Below are positions 1 to 8,389 of a DNA stretch of 64,000 nucleotides, piece by piece (position 1 is the stretch's first letter; each line of letters opens with the position of its first letter). A model generated the notes under the pieces. That model had not been told where the DNA came from. It saw only the letters and a program-made list of their open reading frames with translations, and did no database searches. The stretch comes from Leifsonia soli. Its GTDB lineage: Bacteria > Actinomycetota > Actinomycetes > Actinomycetales > Microbacteriaceae. Location of the stretch: contig NZ_JACCBJ010000001.1 of the NCBI RefSeq assembly GCF_013408745.1, forward strand, positions 3,844,001-3,908,000. The letters are read 5' to 3'. The translations under genes were made by a program, and so were the position numbers.

Positions 1-1
1 C

Positions 2-598
2 CCCTACGTGACCCTGCTCGGCGGACCGGCGTCGGTGCAGCGCGAGCTGACCGTCGACCAAGTGGCCGGCGCCCGGGCGGCGACGCGCCATCTCCTCGAC
101 CTGGGGCACCGGCGGATCGTCCACCTGTCGGGTCCGCTCGAATGGTTCGAGGCGCAGGCGCGGGTGCACGGCTACCGGTCGGAGCTCGCCGCCGCCGGCC
201 TCGCGGCGCCGCCGTCGCCCGAAGGCGACTGGACCGCGGAGTCCGGCTACCGGCTCGGCCGGGAGGTGCTCTCCGACCCGGAGGTGACCGCCGTCTTCAC
301 CTCCAACGACCAGATGGCCCTCGGCGTCTACCACGCGGCGCACGAGCTGGGGCGCAGCATCCCCGGCGACGTGAGCGTCGTCGGTTTCGACGACATCGCC
401 GAGGCGGCGCACTACTGGCCGCCGCTGACCACCGTCCTGCAGGACTTCACCCAGCTCGGCCGGCGCAGCGTCGAGAGCCTCGTGACGGAGATCGAGGGAG
501 GCACGGAGCCGTCGCCGGTGACCCTGCGCCCCGACCTCGTGGTCCGCGCCTCGACGGCTCCACCGGCACAGGTGCGTCCTCCCGCCCCCGTGGCCTGA
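2..598 (+). CDS. LacI-family transcriptional repressor, 5' truncated by window edge
   Basis: Ligand-binding part of a LacI/GalR-type repressor. The N-terminal helix-turn-helix lies before the window, so 198 residues are visible, open from base 2. The periplasmic-binding-protein fold is shown by ATRHLLDLGHRRIVHLSG near visible residue 25, SNDQMALGVYHAA near 100, and DVSVVGFDDIAEA followed by PPLTTVLQDF, the standard order of conserved strands in this family. The C-terminus is a normal length. The next gene on the strand starts 61 bases later but has its own promoter-like hexamer, so operon membership is doubtful. The effector sugar cannot be read from the sequence. Confidence 0.9.
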   Translation, partial: PYVTLLGGPASVQRELTVDQVAGARAATRHLLDLGHRRIVHLSGPLEWFEAQARVHGYRSELAAAGLAAPPSPEGDWTAESGYRLGREVLSDPEVTAVFTSNDQMALGVYHAAHELGRSIPGDVSVVGFDDIAEAAHYWPPLTTVLQDFTQLGRRSVESLVTEIEGGTEPSPVTLRPDLVVRASTAPPAQVRPPAPVA

Positions 599-646
599 GG
601 TCGCACCCCGCGCCCGCGTACCCCCCCGGGCGTCGGCGGGTCGGCC

Positions 647-659
647 TAGGCTGGAGCGC
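647..659 (+). promoter_or_regulatory. Probable leaderless promoter (-10) of the MFS gene
   Basis: TAGGCT at 647-652 lies 7 bases before the ATG at 660, the spacing expected for a -10 hexamer whose transcript begins at or next to the start codon. No ribosome binding site fits in the gap. The call rests on spacing and the hexamer only. Confidence 0.4.
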
Positions 660-2051
660 ATGAGCTCGCGCGATCTGGACTCGGAGACCGCGGCCCCCGC
701 CATTCCCGATGTCGCGCCGGCCGGAGGTGTGCTGAGCGCGCCGTTCCGCTGGACCAGCATCGGGATGTGCCTCCTGATCACCCTGGCGGCGTTCGAGGCT
801 CTCGCGGTGACGACGATCATGCCGACGGTGAGCCGCGAGCTCGACGGCGCCTCCCTCTACGCCTTCGCGTTCGCCGGACCGCTCGCCGTCGGCGTCGTCG
901 GCATGGTGGCCGCCGGCGCGTGGACCGACCGCGGCAACCCGCGCTCCGCCCTGATCGCCTCCGTCGTGCTCTTCGCCGCCGGCCTGCTCACCGCGGGCCT
1001 AGCGCAGACGATGGGCGTGTTCGTCACCGGCCGGCTCGTGCACGGCCTCGGCGGCGGCGCTCTCACCGTGGTGCTCTACGTCATCGTGGCGCGTGTGTAC
1101 CCGCCCCGGCTGCATCCCCGGATCTTCGCCGGCTTCGCCGCGGCGTGGGTCATCCCGTCGCTGATCGGGCCGTTCATCGCCGGAGTGCTGAGCGAGACGG
1201 TCGGCTGGCGGTGGGTGTTCCTCGGCGTCGTCGCCCTGACCGCTCTCGCCATGCTGATGGTCGTCCCGGTGATGCGTGATGTGCTCCGCGCACCCGGAGA
1301 ACCCGGCCCCTTCCCCGTCGGCCGGATCCTGTGGGCCCTGCTGCTCGCCGGGGCCGTGCTCGCCCTCACCCTCGCGGCCGAGGCCTCCGGCCCGGTGCAG
1401 TGGATCGTGCCGGTGGTCGCCGCCGCGGTCGCGGCCGTCGCGATCCGTCCCCTGGTGCCTCGTGGCACGCTGATCGCGCGCCGCGGGCTGCCGAGCGTCA
1501 TCCTGATGCGCGCCATCGTCGCCGCGACCTTCTTCGCCTCCGAGGTCTACGTGCCGCTCCTCATGGCGACGCAGTACGGGCTCTCCGCCGCGATCGCGGG
1601 TCTCGCCCTGACGGCGGCCGGTCTCAGCTGGTCGGCGGCCTCGTGGATGCAGGGGCGCTTCTCCGGCATCGGCAACCGTCTCGCAGCACGTCTCGGCGCG
1701 ACCGGACTCACGATCGCCCTCGCGTCGCTCATCGCCACGGCGGTCTGGCATCTGGACCCGTGGATCGTGGTGGTCGGCTGGGCATTCGCCGGCGCGGGGA
1801 TGGGATTCGTGTACCCGCGCCTCGGCGTGCTCACGCTGCACTACTCGACGGCGACCGACCAGGGGTTCAACAGCTCCGCGCTCACGATCGCCGACTCCAC
1901 CGGCTCGGCGGTCGCCCTGGCCGCCACTGCCGTCGTCTTCGCGGCCCTCCGCGGAGCAGGGGGCGGTGTGCCGTTCGTCGGGGCGTTCGCGGTGACCGCA
2001 GTGCTGTGCGTTCTGGCCTGGGCGGTCGGGTCGCGACTGGTGCGCCGCTGA
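660..2051 (+). CDS. MFS transporter, DHA2 (EmrB/QacA)-like
   Basis: A 463-residue integral membrane protein of the major facilitator superfamily. After a ~30-residue hydrophilic N-terminus come about 12 to 14 hydrophobic segments. ALAVTTIMPTVSRELDG in the first segment region is typical of the DHA2 drug:H+ antiporter branch. GRLVHGLGGGALTVVLYVI matches the fourth-helix signature and WVIPSLIGPFIAGVLSETVG resembles antiporter motif C. The start is the ATG 7 bases after a TAGGCT hexamer. It sits between a LacI gene and the GH9-like gene without clear operon linkage to either. Export of a drug or small metabolite is the family expectation; the substrate is unknown. Confidence 0.85.
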   Translation: MSSRDLDSETAAPAIPDVAPAGGVLSAPFRWTSIGMCLLITLAAFEALAVTTIMPTVSRELDGASLYAFAFAGPLAVGVVGMVAAGAWTDRGNPRSALIASVVLFAAGLLTAGLAQTMGVFVTGRLVHGLGGGALTVVLYVIVARVYPPRLHPRIFAGFAAAWVIPSLIGPFIAGVLSETVGWRWVFLGVVALTALAMLMVVPVMRDVLRAPGEPGPFPVGRILWALLLAGAVLALTLAAEASGPVQWIVPVVAAAVAAVAIRPLVPRGTLIARRGLPSVILMRAIVAATFFASEVYVPLLMATQYGLSAAIAGLALTAAGLSWSAASWMQGRFSGIGNRLAARLGATGLTIALASLIATAVWHLDPWIVVVGWAFAGAGMGFVYPRLGVLTLHYSTATDQGFNSSALTIADSTGSAVALAATAVVFAALRGAGGGVPFVGAFAVTAVLCVLAWAVGSRLVRR

Positions 2052-2093
2052 CCACTCCCCGCAGCACGGTGCGCTCGCGTGCCCCTTGGCGGC

Positions 2094-2120
2094 TGGTATC
2101 GTGTGGTACAGCTTGGTATG
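2094..2120 (+). promoter_or_regulatory. Three TGGTA repeats at exact 10-bp spacing upstream of GH9-like gene
   Basis: TGGTATC (2094), TGGTACA (2104) and TGGTATG (2114) recur at exactly one helical turn. They end 17 bases before the GTG start of the GH9-like gene and cover the promoter zone, with a TAnnnT hexamer (TATCGT) at 2097. Related repeats lie before 6606, 6385, 16873 and 23612. This looks like an operator array for one regulator, most simply one of the two UTRA-type GntR proteins in this cluster (inference). Confidence 0.55.
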
Positions 2121-2137
2121 CAGTTCTGGGAGGCGAT

Positions 2138-3877
2138 GTGGAGACGGTCGACGCGCCGGCGGTTCTCGTGAGCCACCTCGGCTACGACACGGGGGCTCGC
2201 AAGTCCGCTGTGCTGGTCGGGTTCGACGACGCTCCCGAGCTGCGCGTGGAGCGGCTCGACGCAGAGGCCGCGGGAGGCGGCGAGACGGCGGTCGCGGTCG
2301 GCGCACCGCAACATGTCGCCCGCTGGTCGTCACGGACCTACGCGCGCGCCGACTTCTCATCGCTCACGACCCCGGGCCGCTACCGGCTCGTCGCCGGCGC
2401 GGGGGACGCGACGGTCGCCTCCGCCCCGTTCGTGATCGCGGCAGACCGGATCCCGAGCCTCGTCGTCTCCGACATCACGGCGATGTTCCGGGCGCAGCGC
2501 TCGAGCGGCGAGATCGACCGCGCGGATGCTGCCGCCCGGTTCTACGACGACGACTCCGGTCGCACCGTCGACGCGCGCGGCGGGTGGCTGGATGCGTCCG
2601 GCGACTACAGCAAATTCCTGAGCCACCTCACGTACACCAGCATGATGAGCCCGCAGCAGATCCCGCTCTGCGCCTGGGCGCTGCTCACGGCGGGGCGGGA
2701 ACTCCGCGCCGCGCATCCTGGACTCGAGACCAGCCAGTACCCGCGTCTCCGCGACGAGGGCCTCTTCGGGGCGGACTTCCTCATCCGGTTCCAGGATCCG
2801 GCCGGTTTCTTCTACACGGCCATCTTCGACGCGCTTACGAAGCGGCTGGAGGAGCGCGTGATCACGGCGCCGCTGCAGGACAGCGTGCGCACGCAGCGGT
2901 GGCAGGCGGCGTACCGCCACGGCGGTGGTCTCGCCATCGCGTCGCTCGCGCTCGCCTCACGCGCCGACGATGCGGGCGAGTTCACCCGCGAGCAGTACTT
3001 CTCCGCCGCCGTCCGCGGGTTCGACCACCTCGAAGCGCACAATCGCGAGTACCTCTTCGACGGCGAGGAGTCCGTCATCGACGACTACTGCGCGCTTCTC
3101 GCGGCCGCCGAGCTGCTGGGAGCGGCCGCCGAGAACGGAGCGGACGCGAGGGCCTTCGTCGAAGCGGGGACGCGGCGCGCAGATTCTCTCGCCGGACGGC
3201 TGCGCGATGGCGCGACGGGCGCGTGGCTCGTCGGCGACGTGAACGGGCGGCCGTACTTCCACGCTGCCGAGCCGGGGCTGCCGGTCGTGGCTCTCCTGCG
3301 ATGGGCCGAGGTGCTGAGGGCCGCGTCGCCGGCCGACCCTGGCGCCGATGCGGCCGAGCGCACGGCGCTCGCCATCCTCACGGGAGTGCTGCGGCGCACG
3401 GATGCCGTTGCCAACCCGTTCGGGTACCCGCGGCAGCGCATCCAGCCCGCCGGAGCTGCGCCCCGCGACGCCTTCTTCTTCCCGCACGAGAACGAGACCG
3501 GCTACTGGTGGCAGGGGGAGAACGCCGGGCTCGCCTCGCTCGCCTACGCTGCGGCCGTCGCGTCCCGGCTTCCCGAGGTCGATGAGGAGCTGCGCGCGCG
3601 GCTTCGCACGCTGCACGCCGATGTGGTCGCCTGGGTCGGGGGTCTCAATCCGTTCGATTCGTGCATGCTGCAGGGCCGAGGGAGGAACGGGGTGGAGTAC
3701 TCCGCGGTGTACCAGAACACCCCGGGCGGCATCGTCAACGGGATCACCTCCGGCTGGGCGGATGAGGACGGCATCGCGTTCCTCCCCGCCGATGCGCCGG
3801 ACGGCGAGGAGTGGCGCTGGGCCGAGCAGTGGATCCCGCACTCCGGCTGGTTCCTGCTCGCGGTCTGCGCCGGCTGA
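2138..3877 (+). CDS. GH9-like glycoside hydrolase with N-terminal CelD_N-type domain, cytoplasmic
   Basis: A 579-residue protein without signal peptide. Residues ~6-105 form a CelD_N-like Ig domain (LVSHLGYDTGARKSAVLVG). The rest is an (alpha/alpha)6 GH9-type catalytic domain. GGWLDASGDYSKFLSH corresponds to the GH9 DAGDYGKY motif holding the nucleophile-activating aspartates, with one extra residue between them. EQWIPHSGWFLLAV at the end carries the probable acid glutamate. GH9 includes cellulases but also intracellular exo-beta-glucosaminidases of Vibrio chitobiose operons, which are linked to Opp-type importers and BadF-type kinases as in this cluster. That makes a cytosolic amino-sugar oligosaccharide hydrolase the best guess. 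The GTG at 2138 is chosen for the GGGAGG 5 bases upstream and because the domain begins right after it. Confidence 0.75.
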   Translation: METVDAPAVLVSHLGYDTGARKSAVLVGFDDAPELRVERLDAEAAGGGETAVAVGAPQHVARWSSRTYARADFSSLTTPGRYRLVAGAGDATVASAPFVIAADRIPSLVVSDITAMFRAQRSSGEIDRADAAARFYDDDSGRTVDARGGWLDASGDYSKFLSHLTYTSMMSPQQIPLCAWALLTAGRELRAAHPGLETSQYPRLRDEGLFGADFLIRFQDPAGFFYTAIFDALTKRLEERVITAPLQDSVRTQRWQAAYRHGGGLAIASLALASRADDAGEFTREQYFSAAVRGFDHLEAHNREYLFDGEESVIDDYCALLAAAELLGAAAENGADARAFVEAGTRRADSLAGRLRDGATGAWLVGDVNGRPYFHAAEPGLPVVALLRWAEVLRAASPADPGADAAERTALAILTGVLRRTDAVANPFGYPRQRIQPAGAAPRDAFFFPHENETGYWWQGENAGLASLAYAAAVASRLPEVDEELRARLRTLHADVVAWVGGLNPFDSCMLQGRGRNGVEYSAVYQNTPGGIVNGITSGWADEDGIAFLPADAPDGEEWRWAEQWIPHSGWFLLAVCAG

Positions 3878-3925
3878 GCCCGCGCAGACCGGCTGTCCGG
3901 CCGGCCGTCAGGCACCCGGCCGCCG

Positions 3926-5317
3926 TCAGGACTCCAGCAGCGGAGCCGGGTCGTCCTCCGAGAAGTCCATCGCCGGCGGCTTCCGGCGGAACCCGCCGGT
4001 GAGGATCGCCAGCAGGACCACGCCGATCGCGACCCAGATCCCACCGGCGATGAAGGTCGTCGGAGAAAGGCTGGTCCACAGCCAGACGGTCAGGGCGAAG
4101 CCGATCAGCGGTGCGATCAGGTGGGTCAGCACGGCGCGTGCGCCGCGCTCGCGCTGGTCGATCAGGTAGTGCTTGATCACGGCCAGGTTCACGAAGCTGA
4201 AGGCGACGAGCGCGCCGAAGGAGATCACCGAGGCGGCGACGTCCAGCGGGAGCAGCAGGGCCCCGACGAGGCCGACGACGCCGACGATGAGGACCGCGAG
4301 CCACGGCGTCTTGAAGCGCGGGTGGATGGCGGCGAACACGCGCCGGGGCAGCTGGCCGTCCCGGCCCATGGCGAACAGGATGCGCGCGACGCTGGCCTGC
4401 GATGTCATCGCCGAGGCGAAGCTGCCCGCGATGTAGGCGGCCGTGAAGAAGGTGAACAGCGCACCGCCGCCGACGCGCGTCATCACATCGAGCGGCGCGG
4501 AGTCGGTGTCGGTGAAGTTCGCGAAGTCGGGGAAGACGAGCCCGGCGACGTACGCCGTGACGATGAACAGGAGGCCGCCGACCAGCGTGCACAGGATGAT
4601 CGCGCGCGGGATGCTCTTCCTGGCGTCCTTCGCCTCCTCGCTCAGTGTCGAGACGGCGTCGAACCCGAGGAAGGCGAGCGCCAGGATCGCAGCGCCGGCG
4701 GCGATCCCGCCCAGGGTCGCGTCGCCCGAGAAGAAGGGGTCGAGCAGGTTCGGCACGGTCGCTCCGCCCGAGAGGTAGGCGATCCCGGTGGCGACGAAGA
4801 CGACGATGAAGACGATCTGGACTCCGACCAGCGCCAGGTTGGCGCTCGACACGAGCGTGATGCCGATCACGTTGAGCAGCGTGACCACGACCACCGACCC
4901 GACCACCCATACCCACGCGGGGACGGCGGGGAAGGCGGCGTTGAGGTAGATGCCGATCACGAGGTAGTTGAGCAGCGGGAGCGCGAGGTAGTCGAGGAGC
5001 AGGGTCCAGCCGGTCAGGAAGCCGAGGTGGCGCCCGAACGTCCGCTGCGTGTAGGTGTAGGCCGATCCCGCGACTGGATACGCGCGCACCATGCTGGCGT
5101 AGCTGCCGGCGGTGAACAGCATCGCGATGGTCGTCACGAAGTAGGCGCCGGCCAGGTGGCCGCCGGTCGTCTCGGTGACGAGTCCGTAGGTGGTGAAGAC
5201 GGCAAGAGGGAGCATGTAGGCCAGGCCGAACAGCAGGAGGGACGGGGTCCCGAGGCTGCGCTTGAGTCGCGGACCGGCGGGAGCGGCGGTGCTCGAGGGT
5301 CGGGAGGTGGTGGTCAC
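3926..5317 (-). CDS. APC-family amino acid/polyamine permease, PuuP-like
   Basis: A 463-residue inner-membrane permease of the amino acid-polyamine-organocation family with about 12 hydrophobic segments. The N-terminal third (SLLLFGLAYMLPLAVFTTYG, then AMLFTAGSYASMVRAYPVAG and SAYTYTQRTFG) follows the pattern of putrescine importer PuuP. It converges with the GH9-like gene and lies 96 bases downstream of the zinc dehydrogenase on the same strand, with its own promoter-like element. Uptake of a primary amine would suit the copper amine oxidase at 25.4 kb, but this is an inference; amino acid uptake is equally possible by family. Confidence 0.8.
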   Translation of the reverse strand: MTTTSRPSSTAAPAGPRLKRSLGTPSLLLFGLAYMLPLAVFTTYGLVTETTGGHLAGAYFVTTIAMLFTAGSYASMVRAYPVAGSAYTYTQRTFGRHLGFLTGWTLLLDYLALPLLNYLVIGIYLNAAFPAVPAWVWVVGSVVVVTLLNVIGITLVSSANLALVGVQIVFIVVFVATGIAYLSGGATVPNLLDPFFSGDATLGGIAAGAAILALAFLGFDAVSTLSEEAKDARKSIPRAIILCTLVGGLLFIVTAYVAGLVFPDFANFTDTDSAPLDVMTRVGGGALFTFFTAAYIAGSFASAMTSQASVARILFAMGRDGQLPRRVFAAIHPRFKTPWLAVLIVGVVGLVGALLLPLDVAASVISFGALVAFSFVNLAVIKHYLIDQRERGARAVLTHLIAPLIGFALTVWLWTSLSPTTFIAGGIWVAIGVVLLAILTGGFRRKPPAMDFSEDDPAPLLES

Positions 5318-5352
5318 GGGGTGCCCTTCGTCAAAGCCGGAAAGCGGTTACC

Positions 5353-5386
5353 CGGGAATGTATAGCTTTGGTGCTCGATTGGTAAA
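5353..5386 (-). promoter_or_regulatory. Candidate promoter and TGGTA-type sites before the PuuP-like permease
   Basis: On the minus strand TATACA (5364-5359) can serve as a -10 element. Plus-strand TGGTGC (5369) and TGGTAA (5380) sit just upstream at 11-bp spacing, resembling the phased repeats found before other genes of the cluster. They are weaker matches than those at 2094 or 6532. Confidence 0.35.
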
Positions 5387-5413
5387 GAGAAATTTTCCCG
5401 ACCGTGCCGGCGC

Positions 5414-6385
5414 TCAGGGCTCGACGACCGCTTTGACGAAGCCCGCTGCCCGCTGAGCCATGAGCTCGTACGCCTCATCGACTCCGTCGAGCGGGAAGCG
5501 GTGGGTGACCAGGGGCGCGAAGGTGAAGGCGCGGGAGGCGACCTGTCCGAGCGCATCGCTCATCGCCCGCATGACGCGCGGGTGGTCCGGGCAGAACCCG
5601 TTGACCACCGTCGCGCCTTTGTACCAGAGGTCCATGTCGAACGGCGCTGTGCCGGCGTGGTGGTACCCGACGACGCAGAGGGTGCCGAACGGGCGGACGA
5701 GCAGGGATGCGGTGGCCAGTCCCGGCGTCACTCCGGTGGCCTCCAGCACGACGTCGGCGCGGGGGTCCGCGCCGGCCGGCCCGGCGCCACTCGCACCGGC
5801 ACCGCCCGCGCTGTCCGCGAAGGCGGCCACCTCGTCCGGGTGGAGCGCGACCGTGGCACCGAGCGCGATGGCGCGTTCGCGCGCCTCCGGGTTCGGGTCG
5901 ACGGCGATGATCGTGCGCGGCGCCCGGGCACGGGCGAGCTGCAGCAGCCCGAGCCCCATGAACCCCAGACCGACGATCGCCACCCGGGACCCCGGGGCGA
6001 GCGGTGTCCGTGAGATGGCCTCCTCGAGCGTCGCGATCGGCTCCCCGATCGCGTGCGCCGGTTCGATGCCCGCCGGGACCGGCAGCAGCAGATCGTCCTC
6101 CAGCAGCGCGTGCGTCGCGAAGCCGGGTCCGCCGAGCCCGGTGACGAGCTCCCCCTCCCGCCACCGGGAGGATGCCGACCCGGCGGCGATGACGCGGCCC
6201 GTGATTTCGTGGCCGAGCTCGATCGGGTCGTCGCCCTCGCCCGGTCCGCGGAGCCACGGCGAGAGGTCCGACGTGCAGACCCCGCTCGCGACGATCTCGA
6301 CCAGCACCTGGCCGGGGCGCGGTTCGGGGGTGGGGGCCTCCTCGATGCGGGAGGTGCGGGCGGCGACGACTCGGCTGATCAGCAT
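5414..6385 (-). CDS. Zinc-dependent medium-chain alcohol/polyol dehydrogenase
   Basis: A 323-residue NAD(P)-dependent dehydrogenase of the MDR superfamily. The GroES-like N-terminal half keeps the catalytic zinc residues C37, H59 and E60 (GVCTSD and LGHE), but the four-cysteine structural-zinc loop is absent. The Rossmann half has GLGFMGLGLL and the acidic IIAVDPNPE motif that prefers NAD. Residues ~195-215 are an Ala/Gly-rich low-complexity insert. The gene is divergent from the Gfo/Idh gene at 6606 and shares a regulatory region with TGGTC repeats. A role in oxidising a polyol or sugar of the same pathway is likely; the exact substrate is unknown. Confidence 0.85.
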   Translation of the reverse strand: MLISRVVAARTSRIEEAPTPEPRPGQVLVEIVASGVCTSDLSPWLRGPGEGDDPIELGHEITGRVIAAGSASSRWREGELVTGLGGPGFATHALLEDDLLLPVPAGIEPAHAIGEPIATLEEAISRTPLAPGSRVAIVGLGFMGLGLLQLARARAPRTIIAVDPNPEARERAIALGATVALHPDEVAAFADSAGGAGASGAGPAGADPRADVVLEATGVTPGLATASLLVRPFGTLCVVGYHHAGTAPFDMDLWYKGATVVNGFCPDHPRVMRAMSDALGQVASRAFTFAPLVTHRFPLDGVDEAYELMAQRAAGFVKAVVEP

Positions 6386-6420
6386 GCGAGCAGTGTAGCG
6401 CTGTGGTCCGTTGTGGTCTT
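6386..6420 (-). promoter_or_regulatory. Leaderless promoter of dehydrogenase with 10-bp TGGTC repeats
   Basis: On the minus strand TACACT (6397-6392) lies 6 bases before the ATG at 6385, consistent with a leaderless transcript. Plus-strand TGTGGTC occurs at 6402 and 6412, again at 10-bp spacing, covering the -35 zone. The repeat period matches that at 2094-2120. Confidence 0.45.
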
Positions 6421-6521
6421 ACGTGGACGCGTTCTCACAGCGCTCCCATTTGGTCACGGATTGTTTCAAACGCGTAAACGACGAAACCATCTCTTGTTAC
6501 CGCTCACATTCTGTCTTACTC

Positions 6522-6553
6522 TGGCATTGGGTGGTATCGATCTGGGATACAGT
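6522..6553 (+). promoter_or_regulatory. Operator/promoter of the Gfo/Idh-ThuA-ABC operon
   Basis: TGGCATT (6522), TGGTATC (6532) and TGGGATA (6543) repeat at 10-11 bp. GTATC (6534-6538) and GATAC (6546-6550) also form an inverted repeat, and TACAGT at 6548-6553 is a good -10 hexamer. Overlap of repeats with the -10/-35 region suggests repression in the absence of inducer. The start codon is 52 bases downstream. Confidence 0.5.
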
Positions 6554-6605
6554 CCGGTCCACCCCTCAGCCGTCTCGGCACCCGAGCAGTTCAATGGAGA
6601 AGCAC

Positions 6606-7685
6606 ATGCAGACATACTCTGCGGTCGTCGTCGCCGCCGGTGGGCAAGGCCGGGTCCATGCCGCCGCCTACCGCGCCGACGAGCGTGTGCGGCTCACGGC
6701 CGTCGCCGATGTCGACGCGTCCGCGGCGAACCTGTTGGCGGCCGAGCTCGACATCCCGCGGAGCTACGCGGACGTGACGGCGATGGTGCGCGAGGAGCGC
6801 CCCGAGATCGTCAGCGTCTGCACCCCTCCCGCGTTCCGCCGGCCCGTGGTCGAGGCGGCCATCGACGCCGGCGTCCGCGCCATCCATTGCGAGAAGCCCT
6901 TCGCCCTCAGCTACGGAGACGCGCTCGCCATGACCGAGCGGGCCGCCGAGGCGGGCGTCCAGCTGACCGTCAACCTGCAGCGCCGCTTCGAGCCGGTGCA
7001 TCGGTTCGCGCGGGCGCAGCTCGACGAGGGCGTCATCGGAGAGCTGGTCACCATCGAGGGATACTGCCCGAACCTCTTCGACTGGGGAAGCCACATCATC
7101 GACCTGGCGCTCTTCTACCGGCACGACGCCCCCGCCGAGTGGGTGCTCGGGCAGATCGACGTCAGCACCAACCGCTATGTCTACGGTGCCTTCGTTGAGA
7201 CCTCCTCCGTGACGCAGGTCTCCTGGAGCGACGGCGTCCGCGCGACGATCTCCACCGGCCGAGAGCCGGCCACGCCGCTCCTCAACCGCGAGAACAACCT
7301 GGGGCTGATCCTGCAGGGCACCCGGGGGCGGATCGTGGTGAACGGTCAGGAGTGCGTCGTCCAGCGCTTCGGAGCGGAGGGGATGCGCTTCGCCTCCCCG
7401 TACGCGAGCGATCCGTCGACGTGGGACCACGGGATCGACCCGGCCATCTTCGCCTGCACGCGCGCGGCCGTCGCGGATCTGGTGGACGGTCTGCAGACGG
7501 GGGAGGAGCCGGTGCTCGCCGCGCGTCACGCGCTCGCCGGCGCGGCCATCGTCTTCGCGACCTACGAGAGCAGCCGGTCGCGCGGCCGCGTCGCCCTCCC
7601 GCTCCAGGTGTACGACAACGCCCTGCTCAGCGGGCTCGACGAGGGACTGTGGTCGCCGGCCGGCGAACTGCGGTCGACGTGGTGA
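6606..7685 (+). CDS. Gfo/Idh/MocA-family oxidoreductase
   Basis: A 359-residue NAD(P)-dependent sugar oxidoreductase. The N-terminal Rossmann domain has VVAAGGQGRVHAAAY and the family signature HCEKPFAL, whose lysine is catalytic. The C-terminal domain has FDWGSHIIDLALFY, the GxHxxD motif with the active-site histidine. Family members oxidise or reduce sugar hydroxyls, often at C3 of glycosides. It is first in a ten-gene same-strand run and overlaps the ThuA-like gene by 4 bases, a pairing also seen in the thuAB disaccharide 3-oxidation system. The ATG at 6606 is preferred over the one at 6594 because GGAGAAG lies 3 bases upstream of it. Confidence 0.85.
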   Translation: MQTYSAVVVAAGGQGRVHAAAYRADERVRLTAVADVDASAANLLAAELDIPRSYADVTAMVREERPEIVSVCTPPAFRRPVVEAAIDAGVRAIHCEKPFALSYGDALAMTERAAEAGVQLTVNLQRRFEPVHRFARAQLDEGVIGELVTIEGYCPNLFDWGSHIIDLALFYRHDAPAEWVLGQIDVSTNRYVYGAFVETSSVTQVSWSDGVRATISTGREPATPLLNRENNLGLILQGTRGRIVVNGQECVVQRFGAEGMRFASPYASDPSTWDHGIDPAIFACTRAAVADLVDGLQTGEEPVLAARHALAGAAIVFATYESSRSRGRVALPLQVYDNALLSGLDEGLWSPAGELRSTW

Positions 7686-8389
7686 CGCGGATGGCGACCG
7701 CGACGGTCATGCTCGTGGGCGACGACGTGTACGAGGACCTCTTCGCCGCGGGCGTCGAGCTCCAGGCACTGCTGGCCGACGACGGGCTCGCCACGCGCGT
7801 GCGGATCGGCGCCGGGTCGCTGCGCGAACAGGCGACCGCGTCGGACGAAGCGACCCCCGGTGACGACGTCATCGCGCTGTACCGCGCCGCGGGCGAACTC
7901 GACGACGACGCCCGCCGCGGGCTGGAACGCGCGGTGGCCGCGGGCGCCGGCCTCCTCGCCGTCCACTCCACCGCCTACCTGGAGGACGACGCGCTGGTTC
8001 CGGTGATCGGCGCCCGCTACCTCGACCATGGCCCGCTGCCGCACGAGTCCCGGTTCGCCGTCGCGCTCGCGCCGCACCCGGTGACCGCCGGCGTCGAGCC
8101 GTTCGAGCTGGAGCACGAGCACTACCGCCTCGCCGTCCAGCCCGGTGTGGAGGTGCTGGCCTGGCGCGACGCCCCGTACGGGCGCGAACCCCTGGTCACC
8201 GTGCACGCCTATGGTCGCGGGCGCGTCTGCTACCTGCAGTTCGGCCACGACCTCCGGGCCTGGGGCTCGACGGAGGTCCGCCGGCTCGTCACGAACGCGG
8301 CGCGCTGGCTCGCCCGGCCCGCCCGCACGGCCGAGGAGGCCGCGCTACCCACCCGCCCGATCGACGCGGAGGACACCGACCGCCCATGA
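7682..8389 (+). CDS. ThuA-like protein (class I glutamine amidotransferase fold)
   Basis: A 235-residue ThuA-domain protein (first of four in the window). The core is shown by LLAVHSTAYLEDDALVPVIG near residue 95, then LDHGPLPHESRF, and the terminal VCYLQFGHDLRAWG, the phrase that ends ThuA domains. Members work with Gfo/Idh dehydrogenases on keto-sugars, though the reaction of most is unproven. A GTG at 7682 overlaps the upstream stop as GTGA and suggests translational coupling; an ATG at 7691 is the alternative. It overlaps the permease gene by 4 bases. The substrate is unknown. Confidence 0.75.
   Translation: MTRMATATVMLVGDDVYEDLFAAGVELQALLADDGLATRVRIGAGSLREQATASDEATPGDDVIALYRAAGELDDDARRGLERAVAAGAGLLAVHSTAYLEDDALVPVIGARYLDHGPLPHESRFAVALAPHPVTAGVEPFELEHEHYRLAVQPGVEVLAWRDAPYGREPLVTVHAYGRGRVCYLQFGHDLRAWGSTEVRRLVTNAARWLARPARTAEEAALPTRPIDAEDTDRP

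Noticed and set aside
3878..3925. Terminator between the convergent GH9-like and permease genes
   Set aside because: Only short, interrupted GGCC/CCGG pairings are visible; no convincing stem.
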